A stretch of DNA of 64,000 nucleotides from Gautieria morchelliformis (lineage: Eukaryota; Basidiomycota; Agaricomycetes; Gomphales; Gomphaceae), in NCBI GenBank assembly GCA_015179125.1, contig WHVA01000226.1, forward strand, positions 62,001 through 126,000, written 5' to 3'. The position numbers and the translations under genes were made by a program. Within the stretch, counting starts at the first letter, position 1. Every line of letters begins with the position of its first letter. The notes beneath the pieces are model-generated. The model saw only the letters and a list, made by a program, of their open reading frames with translations, did no database searches and was not told the origin of the DNA. Positions 54,012 through 64,000 of this stretch are shown here, in pieces.

Positions 54012-55603
54012 TGTCACGATTCGTTTATTCTGCGAATCATCCCCCAGCACACAGCGAATGACCTTCTGAACCAGCGAACGACTTCCCGAACCAGCGAATA
54101 TCTTGCCAAAATATTCACCGCCATACTGCTTTCGCATTCGCTATTCGCATCATTCCTGCCAGGATGCCAGGTGTTGGGGCCATCATCCATCATAGAACCC
54201 ATCATCTGTTAAAATCCCACTCCATGACAGACCCACATGCTCAGGATGCATTCGGATAGTGTCAGTTGCAGCCTCCGTGCAGGTTGGACTCAATGGGACT
54301 CGTACCACTGCAGGGCAGGACGAATTAGCTTTGCTGAAGTTTTCACTACACAGTTGTCATAACCCATTCATTTCTTGTACCAAGCTATCCCTGTTTTCCC
54401 TTTCACCACTCTTCCATGTTCGCTCGGCTTCGCTCCATTCACTCTTTGCTCCATTCACTATTCGCCACATTTGCCAAATGACCATTCACTACCCGCATCA
54501 TTCGCCAGTAGCCATGCCATCAAACACGACCAGCATCCTCTACCCGGATTGATGGTTCATCACTGGTCCTATCATGAATCGCAAGGAGGTGCAGGCTGTC
54601 ATGACTCATTTATTTCTTGTACCCAGCTATCCTGTGTTCCCCTTCACCACTCTTCCATGTTCACTCGTCTTTGCTCCATTCACTCCTCGCTCCATTTGCT
54701 ATTCGCCACATTCGCCATATGACCATTCGCTACTCGCATCACTCGCCAGCAGGCACACCATCAAAACACGATTGACATCCTTTACCCAGATTGATGGTTC
54801 ATCACTGGTCCCATCATCTTCTCAACCCAACCCCCTTTTGGGTGTTCCTATGGCTAGAATGCATTCGCAGGGTGTCCTACCCGTAGGTCCTGTGGGATCA
54901 ACCCAGCAGACGAAGAGTCCGTGCAGGGTGGTGTATATGCAGGTCCCAAGGCGTGTTTTCGTATATAGGGGCCTTCGCCCTCTTTCCTCTCTGTTGTTTC
55001 ATGTTCGCACCCCTCTTCCATTCTATTGTATGTCTATTCCATCTATTATGTATCCTGACCGCGCACCCCTATCCAACCCTGACTCCTGACGGCCTCTTTC
55101 CTATTCGCTAGCACCATATGAGCATTCAGTATAAGTAGTTTACATTCGCATGTATATTCTCCAGTTTAATTATCATACGTCCATCTTGTGCAAACTTGAC
55201 CTCGCTGTGACTATCATCTTGAGCCTTCTCCTGTAGATTTCTATCTTCGACCAGAAGAGGACTTAGGCCTCACTGGTGAGTTCTCATACTTCATCTTCAT
55301 TACCTTAGCCTTCGAGCTATTTTCTGTGCTGTCGGAAAAGGGCTCTGAAGGAGCACCTTCGCCGGCGAAGGGATTGTCGCTACTTAGACAACCCTTCCGT
55401 GACATCTTGCACGTCACATTGTCAAGTGCCATGGGCTATTTCGCTATGACTGTAGATCAGGGCGAATTCCTTTCGAGTAACCCTCTTACCTTTTAACCCT
55501 TACCTCTTCGGTACTGTTTGCTGGGCGATTCACTAGATCGCACACGCTATTCAGGCATTCGCCACTAACATGCGATATTAACACCCAAAATCCAATCTTG
55601 ACA
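54012..55603. mobile_element. S5: solo LTR, 1592 bp
   Basis: It starts TGTCACGATTCG, ends CAATCTTGACA, and has GAATT on both sides (54007-54011, 55604-55608). Same family as S1. The first part contains two degenerate tandem blocks of several hundred bases (about 54350-54550 and 54590-54790, sharing CACTCTTCCATGTTCGCTCG-like words). It is densely packed with GCGAA/TTCGC. It lies in the RNase H domain of G5. Confidence 0.9.
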
Positions 55604-57457
55604 GAATTCAATCGGCTTGTGATCTGTGTAGATATCGAAGCGGATGCCTAGCAATAGGTATCTGTAGCGCTTGAGGGATTCAACCATGGCAAGTAATTCC
55701 CTTTCATGCACAGGGTAGTTTTGCTGTGCTGAATTGAATTTTCCTGACCAGAACGCAATGATGTTGACGTTCGGAGGTTTGCCTTGTGTCACTATTCCTC
55801 CTCCCCCAGTCTGACTTGCGTCTATAGTCAGACTCACTGGGTTCTCAACGGGATCGGCCTTGTAGTCGATCGGTAATCGATGTAAGTCCTGGTACTTCTG
55901 TATGGAGGATTTGATTTCCTCAAATGCTCATTGTTCTGTAGGGCCCCACCTCCAAACCCTAGTTGCGCCGGTGAGCGTGCTCAGCACAGAGCTGCTGAGC
56001 CGTAGCCCAGGGCAGTTATCTGAGAGATAACTGGCGATGCCCACGAATTGAGCTAGAAGCGCTTTATTCGTGGGTGTCTTCCAGTTTGCAATTTGGTCTA
56101 CTTTGTGGGGGTCCATGATGATACCCTTGTCGTCTATGACATGCCCTAGTATGTCCAATTGTCTAGCAAAAAACTGAAGTTTGTGCATGCCAGCTAAATA
56201 GATTTTAGCTTCGTGCAGTAGGCACATTGCAAGGTGGCAGTGTTCCATGTGTTCCTCAATTGTGTCTGAGTACACCGCAATGTCGTCCAGGTAGACATTG
56301 AAGCATACACCAATGTATGGCGCGAAAATGTGAGTCGTCAGCATTTGGAAGGTCGTAGGTGCGTTGCAATCTCCCTGCTGCATCACCAGGCTGACCATTG
56401 TTCCATCCGGTGTGTTGAACAGAGTTTTCCACACATCATCGGGTTCAACACGCACAGATTCGAACGCATCCCTGCAGTCGATGAGTGAACGGTAACGTCG
56501 TCGGCTTACGTTCATCAGTATATTTTGCTGATCTGGGATAGGACTTGTCATTTTCTTTGTGTTCAAATTGTGTTCACGCTCATCGAAGACGGTGCGTAGG
56601 CATGGAGTGCCATCGGCAGCGGGCTTTTTGCTAACCATCATCATAGGTATAGCGTTGTGGCCAACGCGGTATTGCCAACGTCCGGTCTTGAGATATTTGT
56701 CTCTTTTTGCACGGCATTGATCTTTCATGGCCTCAGGGCATTTGGATGGCCAGTAAGAGTAATTTTTAGATTCATCTATTATATGAATCTTATGATTGAT
56801 TGCTCGTAGCGGCGGGAGCGGTGTGTCTTCTGCAGGGGTGCAGAGATCAGCCGCTTCTTGCCTCAGCTGCTCGTGCAGCTTTTCTAGCTCATCTTCTACG
56901 AAGTCCGCGGCCATCGAAGAGATTTTAGCGACATCTGCACCATTTATGGGAGCCGCCGCATCACTACCTATCACTACCTTGGAGGGATTAAATCCGAGGA
57001 GGATCTTGTGTTGCCACAAGAAAGGGGTACCAAGAATGACATCGTGATTTTCTAGGTTGATGACATCGAAACGATGACGTTTGTGAATACTCTGGTACGT
57101 GAATTCAGTTTCTACGCAGCTCGTGATCATGGTTTTAGATCCTGACACAGCCATTTGGCACGGGATCGGCTTTGCCAGGTGTTGCACCGGCAGCCTGAGT
57201 TGATCTACGACAGTTGTGGAGATGAAGCCGGACAAGGATCCACTGTCGAGTAGGGCCCGGACTGCTTTTCCAGATAAGTTGCATTCTACTATGATTGATT
57301 TTGGCACTAGCCGCTGAAAATCTTTAGGTTTCAACGTGTTGCGCTCTAAGGTGCGCATATTATCCGGGTAGACTTCAGTTTCTGGCTTCTGATGAGCCCA
57401 CTTCTTTTTTGTTACAGACGTGCCTATCGCGTCGCAGGATATATGGTCAGGGGACAA
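55604..57457 (-). pseudogene. G5 protease, RT and start of RNase H (fossil)
   Basis: Protease: VRALLDSGSLSGFISTTVVD and NLENHDVILGTPFLWQHKIL. RT: LPPLRAINHKIHIIDESKNY, CLRTVFDEREHNLNTKKMTS, LVMQQGDCNAPTTFQMLTTH, FNVYLDDIAVYSDTIEEHME, LDILGHVIDDKGIIMDPHKV. RNase H start: LTIDASQTGGGGIVTQ and HERELLAMVESLKRYRYLLL. Close to G3 in sequence and order. Confidence 0.87.
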
Positions 57458-57484
57458 TGGTGAGTCGTATCCTGGGGACTCGCA

Positions 57485-60307
57485 TCATTCTGCCCATGCG
57501 TTTTCTTCTGACGCATCGGCTAGGTCTTCGCCAGGGTTGGTGAGATCCATCCAGGCTTTCCTGGCCACCTCTTCTGGTTCATTGCGACGGTCGTCAGCTC
57601 GTTCCAACCAGAGCGCGTCTAATGAATCGGGGAACATGTCTGGTTGAGTGGTGTGATTATGATGGTGCATCCACTGTACATAGTAGAATTCAGGTTTGAA
57701 TATGTGGCCGATTTGAACATAGTACGTCCGTCTCAAGAATCTATCGATGATGAGTACTGATTTCTCATCGACGTCATTGGTTAGTGGGATTGCGTTATAT
57801 CTCTTTGGCCAGTCTTGTTCATCAGGGTTTTCTATGCCATCATGCGGCATGGCGTTAGAAATACCCAAGCAAAGGTCGTTGTAGAAGCATTGCGCGAAAT
57901 CATTCGTGCGGACCGATTGTAAGAATTCTTCTTCAAAATCATTATCTGACTCATCACCTGCGTTCTCAGGGGTGACTTCTGGTGGAAAACCGCTACTATC
58001 AGCGGTACCGGTAGCCGCTGTACTGTCCATCGGTGAGTCCAGCTCCATGCAGTTCAGCTGCAGTGCCATTTGGCTATCAGCTGTATCTGACGCTTCCTGC
58101 AGCTTAGCAAAGTTCACGACTGCTGCCTGGATGCCAGGAGGCCTTACTGTAGAGCAGCGAGGACAATCTCGAGATAAGTCTCCTTTTTGTTCACAGATGA
58201 AACATTGATTATTTGCACGTAGTTCGTCGCGTTTTTCTGGCGTCATCTGAGCCCGTTGTATGGTAGCGTGAGGAGTATGCAGATTTGGCTGTGTCACTGC
58301 AGAAGTGGGACGCATACTGTCAGTGGTTGCCGACTGCTTAGGGCCATGCCAGCGGTTGCTCCGTATGGTGAGTGGCTGCTTATTCGCAGTTCTATTCAGC
58401 CTCTGAATCGAGCGTGTTTCTTCCTGTCACTGTCATTCGATCTGCATGCGTCGTTGTGGACGCTTGCACATCCTTGCCGGCCCAACGTAGTTCATACTGT
58501 CATAAGCTTTCTGCGTTCTCATATCGCTCTGCTGACAGTTCTAGGTCATCTAGAGTGGAGAACTCAGGGGTAAACCCGTTCTCAGTCCATTTCAGTCGTA
58601 AATAAGACTGTATGCCGTCCCAGAACCGCTGTATCAGCTGGAACTCGGTGATGTCAGGCAGTCGTGCCGCCATTGATCGCAGGAGGTGAAGGTATTCCTT
58701 TATGGTGCGTTTCCCTTGAATGAGTTCATTGAAACGTGTTCTCATCTGCCTTCTGAAAGCGGGAGGAAAGCAGTGATTGAATAGACTGTGTCGCACGGAT
58801 TCGACAGTCCAGTGCTTAATATCAGGTGCGATGAACGTCATGAAATATTGTTGTGCCTTTCCTGACATGAAGGCAAGCATCTGTTTGACATGATGCTTCT
58901 TAGGGAATCCAGTAATCTCAAACCAAGCATTTACAGTGTATGACCAACACTCGAAGGCATCAAAGTCTGGTGTGCCGTCGTAAGCGGTGGGTGTGTCAAT
59001 CTTGACTCTGGTCGCCGTGTCCTTCTTGGACCTCCGCTGCTCACAGTTGTCATCTTTCTTTTCAGGACGGTTAGCAGCGTGGGGCGTTCTTGTGCTGCTA
59101 CTGGACGACCTTGAGTCAGATGAATCAGATCCGTCTGGGTCAGGCTGTCCAGCCGGCGCGATGTTCCTTGCAAAGTAGCTCATGGGAGGGGCCTGATCCA
59201 CCGCCTTATGCATCTCATGCGGGATGCTGGGCCTCATAATGTTCCCTCCTGGCATTATGCCTCACAGCCTTATGATGTCCGGCAATTCGGACGATCTAGT
59301 GCACTTATACGGTACTTCAGCGTTCACGGTGGCTTCGTCTGTCGAGCTGGTGTCGCTCAAGGTGAGACTTTTGATTGACTGCAGTGAGATCTGAGACTTC
59401 TCTACAGATTCGTGCTCGTCGGTGTGTTCATCGACTGTCACAGAGGGGGTAACGCTACTCCCTCTCTGACATGCATCTTTCGTATGGGAGGATTCTGCTA
59501 TGGGCGGCGTGCTCACAGCGTAGGACGGCCGAGCAGGCACATAGGGAGAGATTGCACTACGTGTAGTGTAGGAGTCTATGTCCGTTGTGTGTTTAAGGTG
59601 CTTGTACCTCTCCGCTCGAGCGTATAACTCATTCTGTACATCGTAGTCTAGGCCATGCAGTATGTTCGCCATGAATTCCATGTAAGAGCTATGCGTATCT
59701 GCATCTGGTTCGTGTATTTCACGACTAGTACGTGTTGGCTGTCTCAAGTTGTTATTAGGCTCGGTTCCTCCCCAACCAGTCAGCAGGTGACCATACGGGT
59801 GCTCAGAGCCATCGAAGTCCTCCCACCTAATGGGGGTATACTCCCCATCGTTGGGAGGGGCAACGCCAGCGTTACTGCTGGGTGCGGCTCCTACTGGGTT
59901 GCACTTGGCGCTCCCAGGAGCATCCACGGCTTCCACCTCGGCCATTTGAAGGCCCGAGGGAGCGTTGACGTGCTCAGCAGTCGAGAGCACGTCTGAGATG
60001 GAGGGGGGAGTGGTACCTCCTCCGCTCTAACCTCGTTGAGGCTGTCTGCTGAGGGCATAGATCCCTCGTGACTGGTCGCTTGTAGCGACGCCTGGGACGG
60101 CGGGTGCGTTGTACCCCGTCCGTCCCCCTGTCGTCTACTCAGTGCCTCATGGAATGCCGTCAGGCGTTCACCATGAGTGGTATCGAGTGTACGTACCGCA
60201 TCCATGCTGGCAGCGCCCTGCGGGCGCGTTGCCCATTGGTATTTTCGGCCGGTTCGAGTCAACATAGTGGGTCCGGTTAGTTGTGGGAAGTTGTGCGATA
60301 TGCTCAC
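57485..60307 (-). pseudogene. G5 gag and nucleocapsid (fossil)
   Basis: Read on the minus strand: a leader-proximal disordered part (60307-59262), then the gag core (TPTAYDGTPDFDAFECWSYT, MLAFMSGKAQQYFMTFIAPD, FNELIQGKRTIKEYLHLLRS, LIQRFWDGIQSYLRLKWTEN) and a CCHC knuckle (CFICEQKGDLSRDCPRC, about 58.2 kb), followed by an acidic spacer before protease. Broken. Confidence 0.8.
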
Positions 60308-60366
60308 CGGTTGATCAGGCCGGAGAGTTTCGGAAGGTGTTGGATTTGTGAAGACGGGTCAAAAAA

Positions 60367-60588
60367 TGTAAGATGGGTTAGAGGGGACTTCGAAATATCT
60401 TAGCAGACGGGATGACCAGTCGTAACCAAGTATATGTTCGGGGTCAGTTCTCTCTATTATACATGTATCGTTTCGGTAGGCTACATATATGAGGAGACAC
60501 GGGCCTAGGTGCCCATGTCTTACCTTTTGGTATGTGTAAGTGGTCGGCCATATTGGATCTCCGCTGGTAATTATGCCGGTTCCTTACA
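60367..60588 (-). repeat. G5 5' LTR (222 bp)
   Basis: It matches 50338-50559 with about six substitutions and no indel, and is followed by TSD copy GACCG (60589-60593). Confidence 0.92.
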
Positions 60589-60895
60589 GACCGGCAGAAG
60601 ATAGCCTTTGTTCATGATGTCACCACACTACGCCACCACATCCAGGCAATGCGTGAGGTGCGTTAGTTCACACAGATATACTGATTCACAGTGACCTGGA
60701 GATAGAACTAAAAAAATTTCTGGATGAAATGGTAGTCATGTAGTGATATATCTACATTTATCGAAAATTTCCCTCCCACCCACAAGCCCGGGCTTTGGCC
60801 CGAGCCCTGGTCCAGGGCCGGGCTTCAATTTTAAGGAGCCTGAGCCCTCAAAAGCCAAGCCCTGCTGGGCGGCCATTCGCACGGCATCCATGGAC
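60589..60895 (+). mobile_element. hAT-2: right part and terminal repeat
   Basis: Coding resumes in the BED zinc finger (KIAFVHDVTTLRHHIQAMRE, supplying the histidines) and stops at a probable donor GTGCGT. The rest of the transposase is missing; after about 60 bases the G/C-rich terminal words (CCCGGGCTTTGG, CCAGGGCCGGGCTT) begin. hAT-2 is therefore an internally deleted, non-autonomous copy. The right end is placed near 60895, not exactly known. Confidence 0.65.
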
Positions 60896-61839
60896 CATGC
60901 AACCCTAATTTGTTAGTAAGATGCGTGACTCGGGAACTCGACCGCGTCGTTCCATAACGTCGCGTTCGCTGTGCGTCGCATACACGTCGGCCCTGAGCCC
61001 ATCGCCCACCACAATGAGCCGAGCCGCCTTTAGCCCGCGTTCGGGAAACTTTGATCTCACGGTGACCATTCCCTCTACGACACATTGCACCGACTCAGAT
61101 CCCAGTATTATTCTCACATACAACACATTCCCTCGCGCATCCTTTGCCCCTTGCCTCATGATAGTATTCCTGGTGCCGAGTTTTGATCTCCTGCTCTCAG
61201 TCCAGGAGCAAAGGTTTCCAGACGAGTGGACTAGGTTTACGATTCCGTTACGCAAAGTCAAGTGGGCATCAGTACTCAAGGGATGGCGGAAACTCGCCAG
61301 AGTAGTACGACCGAGCAGGGTTTTGGCGACAGCTGCTCCGTAATACTAGGAGAGGGGGAACTGTCGAGAGTGGGCGTGTTGCATCATGGCAGTTTAGTGG
61401 AGAGCTGGTGAGCAAGGGAAACCCCTGGCCAACAATAGGCCGAATGAACGATGGAGAGGACGAATGTCCAGAGACCCACGTGCCTTCAATTTTTGGACCA
61501 CCATCATGCTTCGCGAGATTTTTTTTTTTTATCCTATCATTGAAACAAACCAAGTCCGTTGGTTCTCTGGAATTATGGATTATACTGATGGCAACAGATT
61601 ATCAATTGCAGCATCAGCTAGCGCAAGTAAAACGAACAGAAGGTATTAAGTATGCAAGGATTTATCCATTATGCCACCAGGAGCGGAGCTGATGGCGATG
61701 GTTACTTGGACGGTGAGTCGAATGGTGACTACACTCACAGATATATTGTTAGGTAACTGCAGTCGTCGAAAGTAAACGGAGTCTGGGGACGCGACGACCA
61801 TGTACATTCCTTGCCGCACTGGCATCTTGACAGTTTCAT
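60896..61839. other. Intergenic sequence, nothing firm
   Basis: Both strands have open frames of about 125-140 codons at 60905-61343 that overlap each other; neither shows a family motif, and the minus-strand frame lacks an early ATG. A run of T at about 61511-61522 and otherwise ordinary composition. I see no RNA gene or element here. Confidence 0.4.
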
Positions 61840-62536
61840 TTAGTCCTGTTTTGCAACATCTTGGGGATCAGGTGAATAAAAATCATCGGCTTTGGTTTTT
61901 GAAGTCACGTCGGGGTCATCGTCATGAGATAAGGGTTTATTGGCTCTGCCACAACAAAACAGATTAACCTGTCCTTGAAGTGATGAGAGATATCTCACCT
62001 GACAGTAGTATCTGTGTGATACCTGGGGGATGTTGTCTGCCTCCTTCCTTGCTTGAGCCGATGGAGGGTTTGCCTTTGCCCTTCGCATTCTGTTCCCGTT
62101 TTGATCGATTTGCACCTGAACCTTGCGGTTAGCAGCCTGTCTAGCGCGATCGGCGGCAACGGAAGTGTTAAATGCCTCTTCATCGGCCTTCATGTTGCTG
62201 TGTGCATGTGTGATAAGTACCATTAACTTCCACACTTGATGACAGGATACTAACCTCACGCCGCTCCTTTATCATTTTGAACCCGCATCTTTTCCATTCG
62301 CTCAGCTAGCGACTCAGGTGTCATTTTAGCCTAGCAAGATTGGCATGTCAATAAGTGAGAAGTTGAGGTTGTAGATGCTGTGTACCCACTCTGACAGGAG
62401 GTGTTTCTGGTACATATGGTGTATGGTGTCCCTTTGTCCTTCTTTGATTTATCATCCTTCTGCGTTCCTCCTCTAATCCGACCTCTCTTCGCTGCCATAT
62501 CATTTTGCGTTGGGCTAGTGTTCCCCAGCTGTCCAT
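61840..62536 (-). CDS. Small charged coiled-coil protein, possibly CCDC9-like
   Basis: Exons by GT..AG: 62536-62390 (ATG at 62534-62536), 62330-62260, 62197-62023, and a last exon ending at TAA 61840 whose start is uncertain (acceptors near 61955 or 61998). The first three give 131 codons in phase. The protein is hydrophilic and helical: WQRREVGLEEERRRMINQRR, AKMTPESLAERMEKMRVQND, DEEAFNTSVAADRARQAANR, then an acidic tail HDDDPDVTSKTKADDFYSPD. The TPESLAERMEKMRVQN..ADEEAF pattern resembles fungal proteins related to CCDC9, from memory only. Function unknown. Confidence 0.5.
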
Positions 62537-62914
62537 GTCGATGGCCCACTGCTCTCAGTCCTGGCCAAGCGGTTGGGTCAAGAGGGAGGGGAAGAGAGAT
62601 TTTTTGATCCGGCTGGTAGATACGGACATGGACATGCGGCAGAAACAGTATATTCCCGTGGTGAGAAGGGGGCATATGAAAATGGTTTTAGTTTGGCTGC
62701 TGGATACTCATTTGTCTATATATGGCGAATATGGACGCATTCTGGTGGTTCATGGGTGCGTGTGGTTCAGTGGTTCAGTGGACGTCTAGGTCACGTGACT
62801 GTATGATTTATGGTTTGTGGGTCCATGGATGCGTTCATAGACGTGTCCAACCAGGTGCGAGCGGCCGGGCCTTTCTGGGCTACAATTCTTCTCTGAAACC
62901 TTTACATACCAAAT
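62537..62914. other. Upstream region of the small charged gene
   Basis: No supported gene. It should hold the promoter of the minus-strand gene at 61840-62536; a TATA-like TATATATGG (about 62717-62725) is too far to assign. Confidence 0.35.
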
Positions 62915-63990
62915 TTACGAGGGCTTGATTTGGGTGAGAGCGAAGTAGGTGCTGAATATAATCGACATTGACTGGGGTGACAATTTTGAACATGTCGGGA
63001 TGATCGCGAATGGTAGCGGTAGCTGTAGAATTTTTATCTCATTTTCTGGGACATTCGGACCCGGAGGGGCTGCTTCCTGAAGCTTGAGCGGAAGGAGATT
63101 CACCGAGTTAGCGCCAAAGGAATCTGGCTCATGGTTCGTGACGGTAACTCCCATGCCGATTGAGTTGATGTGCATGGTACGCAGGTCATTGAAACGACTG
63201 AGGCCTGAGAGGAGAACATCTCATTGACAGGAAGCTCTTGCTCGGACGGATTGATCGTAGAGGATGATTCGGTTGTGATACAGCAGGCTGATCACTCCGA
63301 ACAACTCAGTAATGTGGTCAGCATAGGCCTGCAGCTCGTTGCTTCTGTGGGAAAAGACAAAGGTAATCGCAGCGGATGCCTTACCCCAAGTGAGTGTCCA
63401 GTCCCCGAGAGTTTGGAATTTGCGGACAGGGACGCTAGATTCCACCTGGAGTCTAAGTCCTACGACGTGTTCGACTCGGATGTCGCAGGACTTAGACTCC
63501 AGGATACGCTTGGCCTCTCTCCCGAGGGGACCATATTGGTGAGCACCTTGTTGAGGTCCACTGCCCGACTGCGGATGATGTTGTCCTATTCACTGTCAGG
63601 GAGTTCCGGATGTCGCGCGGCTGTGACGATTGATGTTTTGACGGCACGGCGATCTTCTGCAAAGAGTCGGAGTAGCCCGGCTTGCGTCTCTCTGAGAGTG
63701 CCAGGTGCGAGCTGAGCAGGCGACGTGAGTTCATCAATTTCCAATGGCAATTTCGAGGTATCCAGACGCTTGCTCTGCCCGTCTTCGCTCTCACTCGAGT
63801 CGTCCTTTCTTTTCCGCTTCCATTCTTTGCTCCGTCCATGTTTCCTTTTCTCGGTTTTACTAGCTTCTTGCACGTTTTCTCTGACTTCACTCGCGTCTAA
63901 ACTTTCTCCGTCCGAGTCTCCTTTCTCCGTCCTGACGCTTTCGAGCATAGAGGGCCCAGAGTTGGAGTCGAGAATTGTGAGGCTTCGTTC
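62915..63990 (-). pseudogene. Retroelement-associated protein fragment, perhaps DIRS/Ngaro-type ORF (fossil)
   Basis: The minus strand has a basic, serine/glutamate-rich N-terminal part (ATG at 63946-63948; KRKHGRSKEWKRKRKDDSSE), then PAQLAPGTLRETQAGLLRLF, FQTLGDWTLTWGKASAAITF, VFSHRSNELQAYADHITELF, IILYDQSVRARASCQ and SRFNDLRTMHINSIGMG. This GDW..FxHR..EL..Y...I..LF..YD.AVR pattern is one I associate with agaricomycete proteins next to tyrosine-recombinase retroelements. The family link is from memory and uncertain. Broken; it may continue past the right edge. Confidence 0.45.
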
Positions 63991-64000
63991 GTCTGAATCG

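Larger units (their letters stand above)
50338..60588 (-). mobile_element. G5: Ty3/gypsy chromovirus with nested solo LTR (fossil)
   Basis: Short LTRs of 222 bp (50338-50559, 60367-60588) start TGTAAG and end CCTTACA; GACCG flanks both sides (50333-50337, 60589-60593). Coding is on the minus strand: gag, CCHC knuckle, protease, RT, RNase H, integrase, chromodomain, accessory region, then a purine tract (ACAGGGAGGGCAAG, complement at 50560-50573). The LTRs differ at about 6 of 222 positions, so it is older than Cop1 and G1. Without S5 it is about 8.65 kb. Broken, with a few breaks besides S5. Confidence 0.93.

Noticed and set aside
60905-61343. Overlapping frames of about 125-140 codons on both strands
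   Set aside because: No early ATG on the minus strand, no recognised motif on either, and no intron signals that extend them.
1-64000. tRNA, rRNA and small RNA genes
   Set aside because: No cloverleaf with A and B boxes or rRNA core sequence was recognised by eye; weak or unusual ones could be missed.

Overview
The window looks like a repeat-rich stretch of a filamentous basidiomycete genome, most likely an agaricomycete. The reasons are short introns of about 50 bases in the host genes, chromodomain Ty3/gypsy elements, a Tad-like LINE with a C-terminal RNase H, and hAT transposases of the type common in mushrooms. About nine tenths of the sequence is transposable elements inserted into one another. 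Nine boundaries could be fixed by eye because the ends and the short target-site duplications (TSDs) can be read directly.

Layout. 1-690 is a gypsy integrase fragment (+), cut by the poly(A) end of a LINE (-, 691-1732 and 7966-8252). Gypsy element G1 (1733-7960, TSD GTGTG) sits inside the LINE RNase H domain. Gypsy G2 (8253 to about 11230, -) abuts the LINE. A rearranged hAT transposon (about 11231-14916, -) follows and contains solo LTR S1 (11683-12955, TSD AGTAC). A truncated LTR (14917-15974) joins it to the broken gypsy element G3 (-, 15975 to about 46695).

G3 holds a foldback MITE (16213-16585, TA TSD), the large gypsy element G4 (22577-42868, +, TSD TAAGC) and solo LTR S4 (43590-45057, TSD CCCAG). 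G4 in turn holds an unclassified insert (about 26557-27578), a whole-looking Ty1/copia element with identical LTRs (28838-34096, TSD CCTTT), solo LTR S2 (37852-39322) inside its chromodomain, and solo LTR S3 (41351-42042, TSD GAGTC) inside its right LTR.

46.7-49.5 kb is a small host-like island. It has a conserved basidiomycete hypothetical gene and an apparently intact nine-exon gene for an NADP-dependent medium-chain reductase (341 aa). A deleted hAT (about 49548-60895) starts roughly 100 bases upstream of that gene and is split by gypsy G5 (50338-60588, -, TSD GACCG). G5 is itself split by solo LTR S5 (54012-55603, TSD GAATT). 60.9-64 kb has a small coiled-coil-like host gene (61840-62536, -) and a fragment that resembles retroelement-associated basidiomycete proteins.

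The most interesting material is: (1) four gypsy elements that carry extra coding sequence between the integrase/chromodomain and the 3' LTR, each different; (2) a copia element whose start codon lies inside a primer-binding site complementary to the initiator-tRNA anticodon arm; (3) an almost fully palindromic MITE; (4) LTR families each loaded with their own short motif (TGA[C/G]TCA, E-boxes, CGGAA, GCGAA, 10-bp and 45-bp arrays); and (5) a host reductase gene whose upstream region is now a transposon nest. Coordinates of nested elements come from reading junctions by eye; percentages are rough.
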